DNA of 64,000 nt from Cyclina sinensis (taxonomy: Eukaryota > Mollusca > Bivalvia > Venerida > Veneridae), in assembly GCA_012932295.1 (NCBI GenBank), contig JAAONU010000001.1, positions 3,681,104 to 3,745,103 of the forward strand, read 5' to 3'. The translations under genes were made by a program, and so were the position numbers. How positions within the stretch are numbered: position 1 is the stretch's first letter; every line of letters begins with the position of its first letter. The notes below the pieces were generated by a model. That model worked only from the letters and a program-made list of their open reading frames with translations, did not search any database and was not told the DNA's origin. Below are positions 1 through 13,477 of the stretch, piece by piece.

Positions 1-3000
1 GCGAAAAACATAGATAACATCATTCAACAGCCTGTAGACTATTCCTTTGGAAATTTAAAATAAATCCTTTAAAGTATAAAATTAGGAGAATATTACATCA
101 GATTTATTGTTTTGATCCTCGGAGTAAAAGTATTAAGGGTTATAGCTCATAAAAAGTGCAATAACTCTTTGCTTCACGACCATCTGTACATGCATACATA
201 CATGTGAAATTTTAGAGGAAATACTTCGATATTTAGACAACAAGCTTGACACTAATGTGTCCGGGATGTACGGAAGTACAGACGGACGGACAGTAAATCA
301 AAGGCAACTTGATAGAATACCAGTATAAGTAAAGATAAGAGTTTATGTTATACTTCAGCTTTCATCAAAGAGGCTTTACCAATCAATATGGCAAATAAGA
401 TCAATTATTGGCGGATCTTAAGCCCTAGTCCACCTCATTCTTTGAGGCATTTCTTCAGACGGAAATTGCAAACAGGAGGAAAAAGTCAGTAAGCTTGCGT
501 GATGTTAATCAAATGCTCTTGCACAGACAGACGAGTCACGATAATAAAATTAGGAATGTTCAAAATGTTTGCTCATTTCGCATAAGCTATATTAGTTCAT
601 CTCAGACGGAAGTAGTTACCTTCTTTTTGAAGATTATAGTGCCTTTGTTGTTTCTTCCTTGAAACTAGAAAACGAAATTCAGTATTGTTGCTGTAAGAAT
701 AGAGGAATGCATAAAAAACTCTTCAAACAAGCTCTGCAAAATAAAGTTTCAAATGTCACTGTTAAACATTATCACGTAAATGTGTTTTTATACATGTTAA
801 TAATATGTCCTAAAACTGTTAAGTGATTTCTTACCTATTCAAAAATAGCATTTCACAGCCTTTAATTTTTTATAACATGCTTTAACACCGGTTCTTTTTT
901 CTTATGTATTATTGTGGGAAAAAAAAAGTTACATGTACTATGCAGGAACAACGTGTATATTTCAACCATTTCCACTGCAATTTCATTCTTTAAAATCTCT
1001 AAATAAATCATCCGAGTGTGTGTATTTGTGTTGTACTTCTCAAACAGTAACATTATTTGTTATTCTGACGATATAAGTGTACATGAGGTTTAACTTTTCA
1101 AACGTTATGGCTGAAATTAAATACACTGCAAAGTGGTTTGCGATTTGTTCATATTTTAGGTCCTCTATAGATACAAGTGCAGTAAGTACATTCTATTCTC
1201 TCAATATAGGGATTAATAATAATATAATTACAGAAATGTTCGTAAGGATTAAACATCATATATCTTATATTATCTAGCTAATCTGATATAAGTAAGGCAA
1301 CAAACATACACAGACATCAACACTTGTCAGCTGTATCTAATGTAATCCCTTATTTTTAGAACACAACATTATTCATGACTGAAGTTAGGATTTTTCTTTT
1401 TATTTTCAAGTGTTCTTTACCCTTTTCTTAGGAGCAAATGTTTGCATCTGGAACAAAATATACCATAGTCAAAACACAACTACATAATTCAAATTAAATA
1501 CTAAAAATTATGATTATACATCAAGGGAATGGAGATGGCTTTTTTTCGGCGAAGGGTACATTGACATAGTGCGTACAAATTGATTAAGTGTTTCTTATAA
1601 TGAATACGTTCAACCACATCTAAAGTAATATGTAAAACAAAATCTCTGGAATAATTCATTTATTCAAAGTATACTTTGAGTTTATAACTGAAAGTATAAA
1701 AAAAGCGTAGGCAAACTTATTTCAGGAATCCCACTTTCTTTAGAGGAAGGAAGAGTATCATAACATTTTTAATAATATCTTATGTTCCGAACATTTCAAA
1801 TAAAATTTATACAGTCCTTGTTGACAGTGATTATTTATTTTCTACTGCATAATGTCACAAATTTAGTCAGTGTTTTAAAAGGGTTATTTTATCACATTTA
1901 ACGCACTCTCTGACATATATAAGGATAATACTATCATTTATGCTTCACGGATATCTTTTTTGAACTATCACAAGTACATTCTTTCTATACATTCGTTCAA
2001 ATTAAATTCAATAAACAATAACAATATAATTGCAAAATTTCTGAATTAATTTTTATAGGTTTTATTAGAAAGCATAACGACATATTTCAAACAAATTTTG
2101 AAATTTTGATAGGAAATTATAAAGAAAATTATGTCACGGTCGCAGTCTTATGGTCTTACATAATTTACATAAATTCAAACTCTCAGGGAATCGATTCTTT
2201 GGCTCAGTAGCCTAAACCATTGCTGTTGTTGTTTTTTGTTTGTTGTTGTTTTAATTACTTATGACCAAACGGGCAAGAGTTCGACTCCTTACACACAGAT
2301 GGTCTTTTTCTGATGTACTGCACTAGAACTTCGTAAACATTCGTACACAGTGCAAAAGAAGTTGTTACAACACCATGGTTACCTTGATTTTCATGCTTTG
2401 GTTACCCTTATTCTCATGCTTTGTTGACTGATTCTAATGTACATTGTTGACTGATTTTCGCGCTTTGGTTACGGATAGAGTAAGCTTAGAATCAATCAAT
2501 GCTTCGAAGTCTTCGGAATTTTATTCTTTGCACTATCCCTTTCAAAAGGTAACCAATTAATGAAATTAAAGCAGGGAAAACACCCAAAAGACCTTACCTA
2601 GACGCAGTTAAAATGTTCATCTTTCTTTATATTCACCCTGTAAGGTTTTATCCTTGAGTTACTATCAAATTTGCAAATGTTATAGAACTCGAATATAAGG
2701 TATATTTAGTTCAAGAAAAGTAAGAACAGTATGTCTGCAATATGTTTGCAGTATCGGACAGCTTTGTAGAACAAAAACCAATCACTGTTATGGGAAACAT
2801 TGTACTAAGTACTTAGTGCACATCATCCATTTTCACAGTGGCCTCTTTCTTTTCTGAGAGGAGTCACAAAAAATAAAGACCAGTAAAATAGTGTATACTT
2901 CCGTGACCTTTAACAAGAGTTTTTATTGTGATAGCTTTTATCTTACCAGTGAACAATTCTGACGATCAGAGTTGTTCAGAATGTTTGTTAATCTTGTCCA

Positions 3001-5364
3001 TAAGTATTAATTCAACGGATGCTATTTCTTTTTAAAGGAAGAACAAAATGGTATAACTTATTCATGTTATAAAAGTGGCGTTTCTCTACTTCTGAATGTA
3101 AAAAAGTATTTACAATAAACTTTACAGTGGCAACTATCTAAAACTAAATAACTAAGATACATACTTCAACAGATAGTATATTCATATTAGCCTCTATAAA
3201 TAAGTGGCTGAACCTGAGTGCACCAATTCATAGTGAAACATATAATCGTATATATGTATATGTTTATATGTAGAGGGACAAGTACCTGAGATAAAACCTC
3301 CTTGAAAACATGTGTATGAGTAAAAAGAAATAGCAAAGGACACAAAGCAAATAACTAAACTAGCAGAAGTCATTGAAGAAAAAAACTAGATGAGTATTGC
3401 TAACTAGTATGATGCGGGATGTACATTCCAGTTAAACTAGAATCGATACACATGATAGAAATCAAACAATTTAATGGTAATTTTGAGCACTGAACATAAT
3501 TCAAATTTCCAAACACAGGGAAGTTACCAAATTTACAAAGCATTATAAAAGATAACTCTCAAGTTTTAGGTCAAATGTATCAGTAATAATTGCCTAAAAT
3601 TAGAAAACATCATACAGTCCATTACAGCAACCAAATAAAACAATTGTTTTATACAACAGTAATTGCAGCATATTATTATGTGAACTTCTCAAATAAACTC
3701 CGTCCACACTAGATATATGTATCTTTTGCATACACCCGTTAAAGCTTACAGTCAATATTTGTCTAATAAGATGATTCAATATGTTAGAATACTTTTATAA
3801 TTGTAAACAGTAATCATTACACTTTTTATTTGCTTTCAAACGAGGAAATGTTTTTATTTTTATATTTGTTAACATTATGTTCTCTTCTATCTAAACATGT
3901 AAACAACCTCGTCATAGCAATAAATATTTAGTAATTTGAAATAAAATAGTATTAAGCTGTTGAGCATTGCCCTTTACAATAAGGAGATATATCTAGAGGG
4001 TACACAGCTTGAAAAGTCATACTGGCCTAGCCGACAGCTGTGTACGTAGCAAAATAATAAATATCATACTGAACAATGTTAATATTTTATTTATTCCATG
4101 TCTCATTTTTTCGAAAAAAAAAAGAAGAAAATATATCTTTATATATGAAAGACATAGTGTGATGTATAGCAATTTAAAAGAAATAGCAATTCTGAATTCT
4201 GATGACTGTCGTGATACAATGCTTGTTTTAATTCATGAAAAATATACAAAGCAAGTACTATCAAACGATCCAATACAGAAATATACAGGATTGTTGTACC
4301 CAAGTGCGTACAAAATACGAAAATATACTATCACGTGGTACATACTGACGTCGCTGATCGGACGCTAAGATAAGATATGCAATTGAAAAAAGTATTATAT
4401 TTAATAAAACGAAAGGGTTACCTACAAGGAAGAGTTTTGCTAGCACCATCGTACCCATGATGACATCTGTTTATTCAACTCAGTGGTAACACTGGCTTCA
4501 TAGTTGTATAAAAGAAGTTCCATACAAGCCCCTTGCAATAACATTTCTGGCTATATATCAGTCACTATGCATTTTATTGACACTATGACATCCAACAGAA
4601 AAACAGATCCATGACTGTCTTTCATAAACTCGTTCTTAGTAATTGCTTGATGCACTTTATGTAGTGACATGTATTTTTCATGTACAAAGAAATTTGTTTA
4701 TTGTATGTTAATATTCATATATAAAATACTATGTTTTATTTTTTAAAACGTTTATATTGTTATCACTGTTTAACACGTATACGATTTATTGAAAACTTAT
4801 ATATCCATTACTTTTCTCTTCACTTTTTGTTTTCACACAAGGTTAGACATAAATTATTCAAACCTTCAGTTAGTTGTGGGATTATGTATTTCCATTATTT
4901 CAGTGATAGAGTCTCTATAAATATCTTGATCGAACCTTCCGTCTTGTTCTTTTTCTGACTGATATCAACATTTTTATCTTATTCAACTGACAGACTTGAT
5001 CTTAGCTTTTAAAAATTATGACTACTATCAATGAGGCCGCCATGCTGTGTTGGACAAGGTTTATAATGCAATTCTTTTTTCTGCTTTTGGCATTCTTTTG
5101 GTACGCCAGTACTTCAGTACTGATAACAGAGTATAGAATATAATAAATCCGTGATATATCGCACGTAATCTCAGCAATTTGTCATGAGAAAAGGGTAAAA
5201 AAAGTAAACGTCAGTGTTATCTAGTGTTATCTAGTGATATACTATTTTAAGACCAGCTGACAAAGTCTAACAGAAGTACACAGTCGTTTAGACAATACGC
5301 TACAAAAAAAATTCTAACAATTCTGAGGGGTTTTTATGTCATATGTTTATAATTGAAAATAGCA
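1..5364. other. Gene-poor AT-rich stretch
   Basis: I see no gene here. The open frames are short, AT-driven and without recognisable motifs. Around 270-295 there is a GACGGACGGAC run of the kind found at the ends of interspersed repeats, so the first 300 bases may be a repeat end. Near 2200-2290 a TGGCTCAGTAG stretch and a GAGTTCGACTCC stretch resemble degraded tRNA A and B boxes, split by a GTT-rich run. This is too weak for a separate call. Confidence 0.5.
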
Positions 5365-5660
5365 TGGTTCCTACTTTAGGCTTGGTTTGTTGGGGTTTAA
5401 TGCCAGGTTTAACAGCTGTGGTCATACCTCGGCGGTCAGTCCACCTAACAAGTGTTCCTGGGTATCCAACCAGTTCACTAACTAAATTTTCCGCAAGCAA
5501 CCGTCTGCTTCTTCATTTGCTTTAGATGTGAGGGACAAATGATATATAGTCTCATTGTCTGAGATCAATTATCACGAAGAAATGTATGGGGATCGAACCG
5601 GGAGCCCCGGGATTGACAACGATGCTCTACCGATTGAGCTAGCCTGGGCCGGCCTCCTAC
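5365..5660 (-). repeat. tRNA-derived SINE
   Basis: On the minus strand the element starts with a tRNA-like head at about 5650-5589. It shows an A box (TAGCTCAATCGGTAGAG) and a B box (GGTTCGATCCC) in tRNA spacing. A roughly 220-bp unrelated body follows, down to about 5365. Head plus body is SINE structure. The exact 3' end is uncertain because no clear tail or target duplication is visible. The head is too degraded in its acceptor stem to be a functional tRNA. Confidence 0.6.
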
Positions 5661-8519
5661 CTTAGGTCGATATTTTTACCTTGCGTTTCTAATAGGTATG
5701 GGGAGACACGGTTTTGAAAGGCGTTTCTTCTCCTTAAGACGTTGAGATGAAAGTAATAAGCGGTTAGCAGAGACAGTATAGTTATCTGATGTCTATCAAA
5801 TAGTCGTACCTATTTTCTCAGAAACAAGTCTTTTTTCTCATTATATTGAAACAAAAAAAATGTCGAAAAATAAATGGCTAGGATTATCCGTCAGACAAAA
5901 ACTAAAACACACTAATCTAGGGTTAAACCGTAACCCAACATCTAGCTGCATATAACAGCCAACAGCTCAGAATTTAAAATCAGCATTATGTTCCTTTTAG
6001 TGACCATAACATTTTTGAGAAGCATACCTGTGCGTATGTCATTTAGAAGGCTAGACTCTAGAAGGATATTTTAAATAATGCTACCAAATGGCAGACACAC
6101 ATTCATTAGTTATATATCAACGTTTTAAAGTTTGATGTCTATTTTTGAATAGGTTTCATTATTTACACTTAGTGTTTTTCAAATCTTCACAGACAGATAC
6201 ATGTTGACAAATAGCCTTATCACAAAACAGAGGATAAAATCTCCCAAAATAAATCAGTATCTTATAAAAATGAAACTACAGATGAATTATTTATACAGTT
6301 TAATAAAAAAAAACGTGAACGCACGTGCAATAAACAATAAAGATAAGGGTGTATAATCTGCGAGAAAAACATGGTACTATTAACGTTCAACTAATGAAAG
6401 GTTCCATCCTGCTATCTACAGAAGACACTGGAATTACTTTCATTTTGTATAATGTCAGCTTGTTTATGTCTCCTGTTTCAATTAACGTTCTTAATGCCTA
6501 AATCGCGTTTTTCTCCGTTCTTCCTCGATACTATCATCATTTTATTTTGCTAACGAGATTTTTCATCAAGCTTAGAAACAGAGATCAAAGGTTACTATGA
6601 AAGAAGAATTACGTCTACAAAGTCTAGTTGGTTAATTTAGCTGGATGGTTTTGCTTTTTAAAGGAAACATTAAATTTGGCCATCAATTTGAAATGAAATA
6701 ATGAAACTGTTGGTCTAATGGCTGCCGACGTTAAAAACAGTGCACGTGCCACAAAACGCTCCGTCAAAAAAAAAGACAAAACAAAACACCATTATTTACT
6801 CTATAGAGAAACCGTAGGAATTTTATCAGAAAAAAATGACAATATCAATAAAACACCATTAAATGATGATATTTATGTAAAATTATATAATGTTCTCTGC
6901 CTTAAGTAACAGCAAGTAGCCAGAAATGAGATTAGTCGATATAAGAATGATTTTTTTCAAAAAGTAATTTCTTCTACTGTTGCATTTCACGTTACAATGT
7001 TTACTATTTTGTTAAATGTTTTAATATCAATTCTATCTTTATAACTGTTTTTTTTCTCGTCAATAACGCTTTACAACAGATATACTTGAAATCAACATGA
7101 GTGGACGGCGTGTCGAAACGGGATACGGGGTTTAGTGTTATTTCTATCCCACACAGACCTAAACCTGGTTTCATGCCATGGCTTCCAAGCGTTTTTATTG
7201 AACAATCTTCATAGAGCACTGAATAACCATCATAAACTGAGGTAAATATATATCCTATTTTTCAGATAAAGAAACATTTATAATTACAAAAGTAATTGGA
7301 AATTTATGACTAGATTTTGACTAAGAGATTTTTCAACACTAGCTCATTGTTTTCTCAGACACCACGCCATCAAATAAGAATTTATTAACTTTTCCCCAGG
7401 GCCGTGATTCTGATTATCAGGGCAATGAAATATGTACCAAATGTGAGATAATTCATCAATGTCAAATTCATAAATAATTGTGATATGAAATTACTTATGA
7501 TGTAAAGAAAAAGAGTTTTGTTTTTATTTTCCGGCTGTAAAATAAGGTAAATAGATTACACTACTTATATATTACTGTGATAGTATTGGGATTATATATG
7601 TGCAAGAGAAAAGCGAGAATGTTCTCACTACATTTTACTGCGAAGTTTCTAAGTGCAAAAAGGAAGCATTTCAAGAACATATTGTTCCAGTTTTCAAAGA
7701 AAACGGTAAATCTAATCTTCTGAAATAAAAAAGACAACCAATATACTTTCTAGGAGTACTTATGCTATATTCATATACAGAAACTAAATATTGAATTTGT
7801 CGTGAGTTATTACTTTATGTTCGGCCCCTCTATCTGAGCACGTGCCATGATGGGTTCATATCAGAAATAACAGTTGTATATCATATTTGAAATATTCTTG
7901 TCTTAAAATTCTTCAGAGGTGTTTAGCGAGATAAAATCTAGATTCCTTGGCATTACATCGTCGAATCCTTAAAAAGCGAAAGTACATACGGTCTGAAACT
8001 TTTGAGAACGAGTAATGTCATAGGTATTTAATTATCATTGATTTCCAAAAACTTACGAGGAAAATGCTTGTAACAGACATATATCTTTACAGTTTTTATC
8101 AATTAATAAAAACTATTCAGGGACTTTGTTTTGGTAATTCACAAACCATAATGACATGGTTTTCATCAGTTAACAGCGAGGACATGGAAAGGTATGTTTC
8201 TTGTGAATTAAAATAGATTAGGATACCTATCCATATCAGGGGTTTACCGAGCAACAACTCAGACGATTTGCATTACACTTTTCTTAACATAACTGATTCA
8301 AGAATAACGAGGAATGCACTGCTGTTTTTTCCTGCCTTGCCTTGATGTCTGAAGCAGCATCCATGCTTTTTCAAAACTTTTCAAACAATTTGCAGACACA
8401 AGATATCCTGAAAAAAAACCCAGTAAATCTGAAGACAAGTCAAAAAAAAATCAGCAATACATCTTTGGATCAAACATTTGTTTAATCTGAATTCAACTGA
8501 TGTTTAAATTTATATAGAA
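5661..8519. other. Gene-poor stretch
   Basis: No gene or recognisable repeat was seen. The small open frame at 6718-6909 is lysine- and asparagine-rich, with no domain and no sign of splicing. Confidence 0.45.
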
Positions 8520-8700
8520 ATAAAAGAATAATAACTCTAACAGATTTTCTAGCCAGTACACACTAATGGGTTGTCAATATTGGTCAAATGTAACTTCTGA
8601 ATCAACGGTCACTTCTTGCACAAAATATGTGGTTACGAAAAACGAAAGCGAGGGTTATAGCATTGTTGAAAAATATAGCTGAACATTAAACACATAAAAA
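8520..8700 (+). repeat. Dispersed repeat, copy 1
   Basis: This segment matches 13915-14070 in the same orientation. Shared blocks include GGGTTGTCAATATTGGT, ACAAAATATGTGGT and ACGAAAAACGAAAGCGAGGG, followed by ACATTAAACACA. The two copies differ by small indels. The element class is unknown, and no coding potential is visible. Confidence 0.65.
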
Positions 8701-9026
8701 AGTTTTTATCGATGTGCAATCATTAGATTTTTCTTTAAGTTCCTTTGCGAGAGTTAATGCATTGAATCTGATTTTTTATTGTGATAGGCATATATTTGTT
8801 TGTGTTTTTTAGGTAAATGAAGTGTTAGAATTCAACAGAGAAATTGACTGTAATTAACAAATAATTTTGCATAACTTTTAATAACGACAGCAATAAAATT
8901 GATTTTTTTCCTGCACGTACAATAACAGACTTAAAATTCAGACTAAGGCGTTTTTCCAACTGTTTTTGCCGTAAAAGCATGTTCCACACTTCTAACAAGA
9001 GGTTATTTATTTTAGATTTTGGGAAA

Positions 9027-9073
9027 GTGCAAGATACAGAAAGCATCCCATTCCAGAGACACCCCTGGTTCTT
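9027..9073 (-). repeat. SINE tail fragment
   Basis: The reverse complement matches 46352-46398 over 47 bases with no difference that I can see (core AGAACCAGGGGTGTCTCTGG). It is a fragment of the same short interspersed repeat found inside the pogo-like transposon. Confidence 0.65.
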
Positions 9074-9708
9074 AAGCACTGACGAACAAGACCTCGGTTG
9101 AAATTTTCATTCATCCTTTATATAATATTTATATGATATAACATTTGTAATAAATTTATTATTATTTACAACGCATATAGGACCGCAGGGTCACCTTATA
9201 AGGATGTTCGAGATTTTCTAATATATTTTAGATATTAGTTAAAGACAACTCTTTTTCACGAGAGGAACCCCAATTTTGTGAGGATAAATAAACAAAACAG
9301 ACAGAAAAAAGGCATATATTGCCCCCCCCACCCCTCCCCGCGATCAGTAGATGTGTGGGAAATAAAAAGCCAGCTCATCTAATGGTGCAGACACAAAGGT
9401 TCAGATGCTTTAATCCAGAAGCTGTATGACTATTCTAGCTTAATGTGCAAGCCAAGTAAAAATTCACATGAGGCAGAATGTTTGTCACAGGACTAATATC
9501 AATGAAATGTTTACTAACGTACTGTCATCAATTTAATTTTTCAATTTCAATATTTTATTTGGCACAAACATATACATGTTCATCGCCAATACGTTGTTAC
9601 AATGTACGGCGGTAGAAATAAACATTCATGAGAAAAGTATGACATAATTAATCACATAAACATATTTACAATACATTCAAAAAGTTACAGATATACACTA
9701 ATAACACA

Positions 9709-9710
<2 letters not shown>

Positions 9711-9748
<38 letters not shown>
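9711..9748. repeat. CA microsatellite
   Basis: An uninterrupted CA dinucleotide run lies inside the LINE 3' UTR, followed by a TA- and CATA-rich stretch to about 9795. Confidence 0.95.
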
Positions 9749-9753
<5 letters not shown>

Positions 9754-10068
9754 GTATATACATATACTTATACACATATGCATACATATAAATACACATC
9801 TTACACAACATATACTTGTAGGCTTTTTGTGCATATTTTAAACAGATTGACTGACATGTTAATCGTATTTTAAGAGTTCAATTCGTGTGGGCAATTTCAC
9901 AACAAACAGAAATAAAGTAAAGAAAGTTAAGAAAATACATGGGGAAAAGACTGTACGAATACATATTTGCAAGTGTTTACTTTACATAAAATATATCATT
10001 ACATATTATATAACATTACTATATTTCATCGTTTAATCGTACATTTCTACGTTTGCAATTAGCAATAT

Positions 10069-12271
10069 TTATATATTTTTGGCAAGTTTGTTAAGTGTGC
10101 ATTTATGTTCACATTTCAACAATTTTTTAAATTTCTGTATACTTGGCCAAGAATTGTAATATTTAGGCAGATGTTTCATTCTTATTGTTTTATAATATGG
10201 ACATACCATCAAAAAAAGGTATTCGTTTTCAACCACATTCATGTTACATTTAGTGCATTTTCTATTATTTCTATCAATATTACGATGTCGGCCTTCTTCT
10301 ATCAACAAGTCTTGAGCACAGCATCTAAATCTACAAAGTGCATTTCTGTAATTTACATTGTAAATACAATTAAGATATTTCTCTACGGAAAATTCACTTT
10401 TAAACAAGCAATATGTATCTAATTTTGAAATACTATGTATATCGTTAAACCACATTTGAATGTATTGATCTTTTACTCTTTGTATTAATTGTTGCAATTG
10501 TACATTTGAAATAACAACATAGTTCCACATTTACGAGAAACCAAGATCATCTAATAATTCTTTAACTTCCAAAGACCATCTATTTTCAATAATACCATTA
10601 ACATCAACCATTTCATAAACTTTATACATCAAAGAATCATGATTATTCTTCCAACTTTGCCAATATTTCAAAATTCTTATTTTTCTATACACATACAGAG
10701 GAAATCTTCCAAGTTCACCATAAACAGTTGCATTTACAGCTTGTTGTCGGACATTTAATATTTGCTTTAAAAACTTAATATGTATACGCTCAATATCAGG
10801 AGCTTTATGAAGGCCCCAAATTTCAGAGCCATAATTTAAGATTGGTAATACCATAGCATCAAACAATTTTATCTTTTCAGAGATATCCATTGGTACTGTA
10901 TCAAACAGAGCATTTAATGAAAATAGCGCTTTGTTTGCCTGCTTTGATAAGGCTTTCTGTGTTTGATAAAATTTACCATTTAAAGATAAAGTAACACCAA
11001 GATATGTAAATGTCTCAACAATATTCAATCTCTCAATATTATAAAATACATCAAAATTTTTGTTCCTATTACCATTTTTGCAAATAATTACTACTGTTTT
11101 GTTTGTATTTACCATAATACCCCACTGGGCACAGTAGTGATGTAATTTGTTTAACAAATGTTGTAAACCATCTACAGCGTAAGAAAATAATACTGTATCG
11201 TCAGCAAATAACAACAGAAATATCTGTAATTTGTCTTCAGTAAAAGTAACTATAGTGTCTTCACTTAGTTGAGTACGCATATCATTAATAAAAAACAGAA
11301 ACAATAGAGGGGATAATGGCTCTCCCTGCTTTACAACCATATATGTATCGAAATAATCAGATAAACAGCCATTTACTTTAACACATGCTTTTACATTTTC
11401 ATACATGACTCTAAGCATATTTACAATTTTTGATGATGCACCATAAGACACCAACTTGAACCATATCATCATTTCTGTATACGACGTCGAACGCCTTTTT
11501 AAAATCAACAAAAGCTATATACATTTTCTTCTTTTCATAATTCAATATCCTACTTATAATACTATTTAAAACAAAAATGCAATCAACAGTGCTTTTTCCT
11601 TTACTGAAACCAAACTGACATTCGTCTAATACATTTACATTTTGCGATCACTTTCTTAGTCTATTATCTAATATTATTGAAAATATTTTTGAAAAAATAC
11701 TTGTAAGAGTTATACCTCAATAATTATTTACATTGGTTGGGTCACCCTTTTTAGGCACAGGTACCACAATACCTTTAGTCCAACTTTCTGGATATATACA
11801 TTTTGAATACATGTGGTTAAATAGTTTACATAATAATGGTGAAATTATTTGTTTACAATCTATAAATAGTTCAGGTGTAAGTAAGTCATTTCCACCACTT
11901 TTGCCTTTTTTCAGAGAAGAAATTGAACTTTCAATTTCTTCAATTGAAAAATCTACATCTAATTCATCAACTAAAGTATCATATGTTTCCGAATTATTAA
12001 CATAGTCTTCCACATCATCTACCGTAAAAATATCTCTGTCACCATACAAATCTTTAAAATGTTCATAAAACTGATCTTTGCTTATTTTAGACCCTTTTGG
12101 ATAATTAGACTTAAGCTTCTTAATCTCAGACCAAAATTGTTGAGGACTATTTTTCGCTAAATTATGAAGATTATTCTTTTGCCTGTTTCTGTATTGTACC
12201 ATAGCTATTCGTTTTGACTGTTTATATCGTCTTCGCTTAATAACAAGTAAATCTCTATTATCTACAGACAT
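10069..12271 (-). pseudogene. LINE reverse transcriptase pseudogene
   Basis: This is the pol-type protein of the LINE, read from 12271 downward. In order it shows an upstream region ending in PVPKKGDPTNVNNY, a palm motif FVDFKKAFD (about 11480-11500, in a shifted frame), QGEPLSPLLF, the catalytic FADD box, and a C-terminal Cys-rich motif of the form CxxC...CPYY. At least three lesions are visible: an in-frame TGA just after the NNY residues (near 11717), a frameshift near 11512, and a TAA at 10531-10533. The frame continues unchanged across the TAA, which argues that it is a point mutation in a once continuous frame. The LINE clade was not determined. It cannot encode active enzyme as written. 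Confidence 0.8.
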
Positions 12272-12384
12272 ACATGTTCAGTACGGGTACCTCAGTTGGT
12301 AGAGCACCTGACTTGCAAGCACCTGACTTGGTTCGCGGGTTCGAGTCCCGCTTTGGATAAATAATTGTTCTGACCCCACGACAT

Positions 12385-12399
12385 TGGCGCCCAACGTGG
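12385..12399 (+). other. Primer-binding site of the miniature LTR element
   Basis: TGGCGCCCAACGTGG begins two bases after the LTR1 end (ACA). A TGGCGCC primer-binding site complementary to a tRNA 3' end is usual for Ty3/gypsy-type and retroviral elements. Its position directly after the LTR supports the LTR call. Confidence 0.75.
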
Positions 12400-12536
12400 T
12401 ATACTGGCGGTTTCATTGCATGTACTTCTATAATAAGACTCTATGTCTGTGAATTCGAGGACAAATTCTTATAGAGCAGGGGGGGGAATGTAACAGCACT
12501 AATATCGTTGATATGGTTACTAACGTACTGTCACCA

Positions 12537-12608
12537 GTCCGAGTAGCTCAGTTGGTAGAGCATCTGTCTTGCAAGTAGGGGTCGTGGGTTCGAGTCCCGT
12601 CCTGGGTA
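12537..12608 (+). tRNA. tRNA-like module in LTR2 (anticodon loop CTTGCAA, TGC)
   Basis: The segment folds as a tRNA: 7-base acceptor strands GTCCGAG and CCTGGGT with wobbles and one mismatch, D arm GCTC/GAGC, anticodon loop CTTGCAA, T arm GTGGG-TTCGAGT-CCCGT and discriminator A. It has an A box (TAGCTCAGTTGG) and a B box (GGTTCGAGTCC). A T5 run at 12614-12618 could stop Pol III. The anticodon TGC would read as alanine. It sits inside an LTR, so I read it as an element component rather than a host tRNA gene. The matching part of LTR1 carries a short internal duplication and is less tRNA-like. Confidence 0.6.
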
Positions 12609-12755
12609 AATGATTTTTCTGACCCTGCGACATTTACTTTCCGACTATTTACTTACATAGACAGACACATTAAAGCTAGAAGAGAAATATCAATATCGCA
12701 AGAAATATTGAATGTAGATGTGATATGTATGAATTATATATGAATGTATAATTCA

Positions 12756-13477
12756 ACAAGTATTAGCATTTCCAAAAATGCTTGAAATCGCCGTTCAGCC
12801 ACGTATGACGTCTTATCCATAGATGCATGAATTTCATGCTCGTCATTCATTAATTTGATAATTTTATAGCATGCTTTGCAGTGAAAAGAATATAAGAATA
12901 TTACATGTGCAAATTAAACAGAATAAATTTAAGGTAAAAAATACGATATTGCCCTGACTCTTATCAAGCATATATAAAACTAGGATATATCCTGATCAAA
13001 CTCCTCGCACTGGTTTCGTCACGCTTTGCTACTGTTTCTGTACTGATCAGGGGAAGTAACCGCTGCGGGGAGTTTGTATCCTGATTAGAATCGCCCGGAA
13101 GCATGCATTTATTTTTTTCTAGAAGTGCAAGTTTTGGAAAAACAAACAAAACATACTCTTATTTAGACTACATTCTCTAGTTAGAAATGACATGTAGTCA
13201 AAAATATTGCGATTATCCTGTGTTTATCTTGCAAGAGCCTGAAGACTGGTACTGAGTTCGTAAATTGTTCATGGTATTTTTCAGTTGTACGAATAAGTAA
13301 CCCGACAAACATGGCGGTTGGGCGAGTCCATTTACGCACCCCTGAAGTTTTTTGACGTCCATTTTGATATCATGTGATGTGTATTAATCGCTTTGATTGG
13401 CTAAAGGCAGACGGTGTACAGGCAAAACTGTTCAAATCTTGTTAATTGTATATATCGCCGTCCAGGAACGGCGATAA
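12756..13477 (+). repeat. 722-bp repeat, copy 1
   Basis: This segment is nearly identical to 15247-15976. It starts with a small hairpin (AGCATTT/AAATGCT) and ends with a perfect hairpin (ATCGCCGT, six-base loop, ACGGCGAT). The inner sequence ATCGCCGTTC at about 12788 is the inverse of the 3' end GAACGGCGAT. No coding frame was found. Subterminal inverted repeats plus a 3' hairpin suggest a non-autonomous Helentron-like element. That class is inference. Confidence 0.75.

Larger units (their letters stand above)
9531..12278 (-). mobile_element. 5'-truncated LINE (non-LTR retrotransposon)
   Basis: The element runs on the minus strand from about 12278 (5') to 9531 (3'). It contains a decayed reverse transcriptase frame and a long 3' UTR with a CA microsatellite at 9711-9748. 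No endonuclease is seen upstream of the reverse transcriptase, so it is 5'-truncated. Its ends are set by the interruption of the LTR: the LTR sequence stops at 9530 (TCATCA) and resumes at 12279 (CAGTAC). It is therefore younger than the host LTR element. Confidence 0.8.
9483..12632 (+). mobile_element. Miniature LTR element with a tRNA in its LTR, split by a LINE
   Basis: LTR1 is in two parts, 9483-9530 and 12279-12383. A LINE lies between them. LTR2 is 12489-12632 (144 bp). The LTRs share the start TGTnACAGnACTAATATC and the end GACA. Directly after LTR1 is a primer-binding site, TGGCGCCCAACGTGG (12385-12399). Directly before LTR2 is a polypurine tract with a run of eight G (about 12475-12488). 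The internal part is only about 105 bp and has no gag or pol, so this is a terminal-repeat retrotransposon in miniature (TRIM) that would need enzymes from another element. Each LTR contains a tRNA-like segment. No clear target duplication was found: the flanks are ATGTT and TTTAC. Confidence 0.75.

Noticed and set aside
4009..4368. 119-codon open frame on the plus strand
   Set aside because: AT-driven composition, no recognised motif, no homologous feature in the window. An overlapping frame on the other strand is equally open.
7085..7165. Possible SINE body similar to 5388-5420
   Set aside because: Only a short CCAGGTTTA-type match in inverse orientation. Too little to support a copy.
10105..10422. 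105-codon plus-strand frame
   Set aside because: Shadow of the LINE reverse transcriptase C-terminus on the minus strand.
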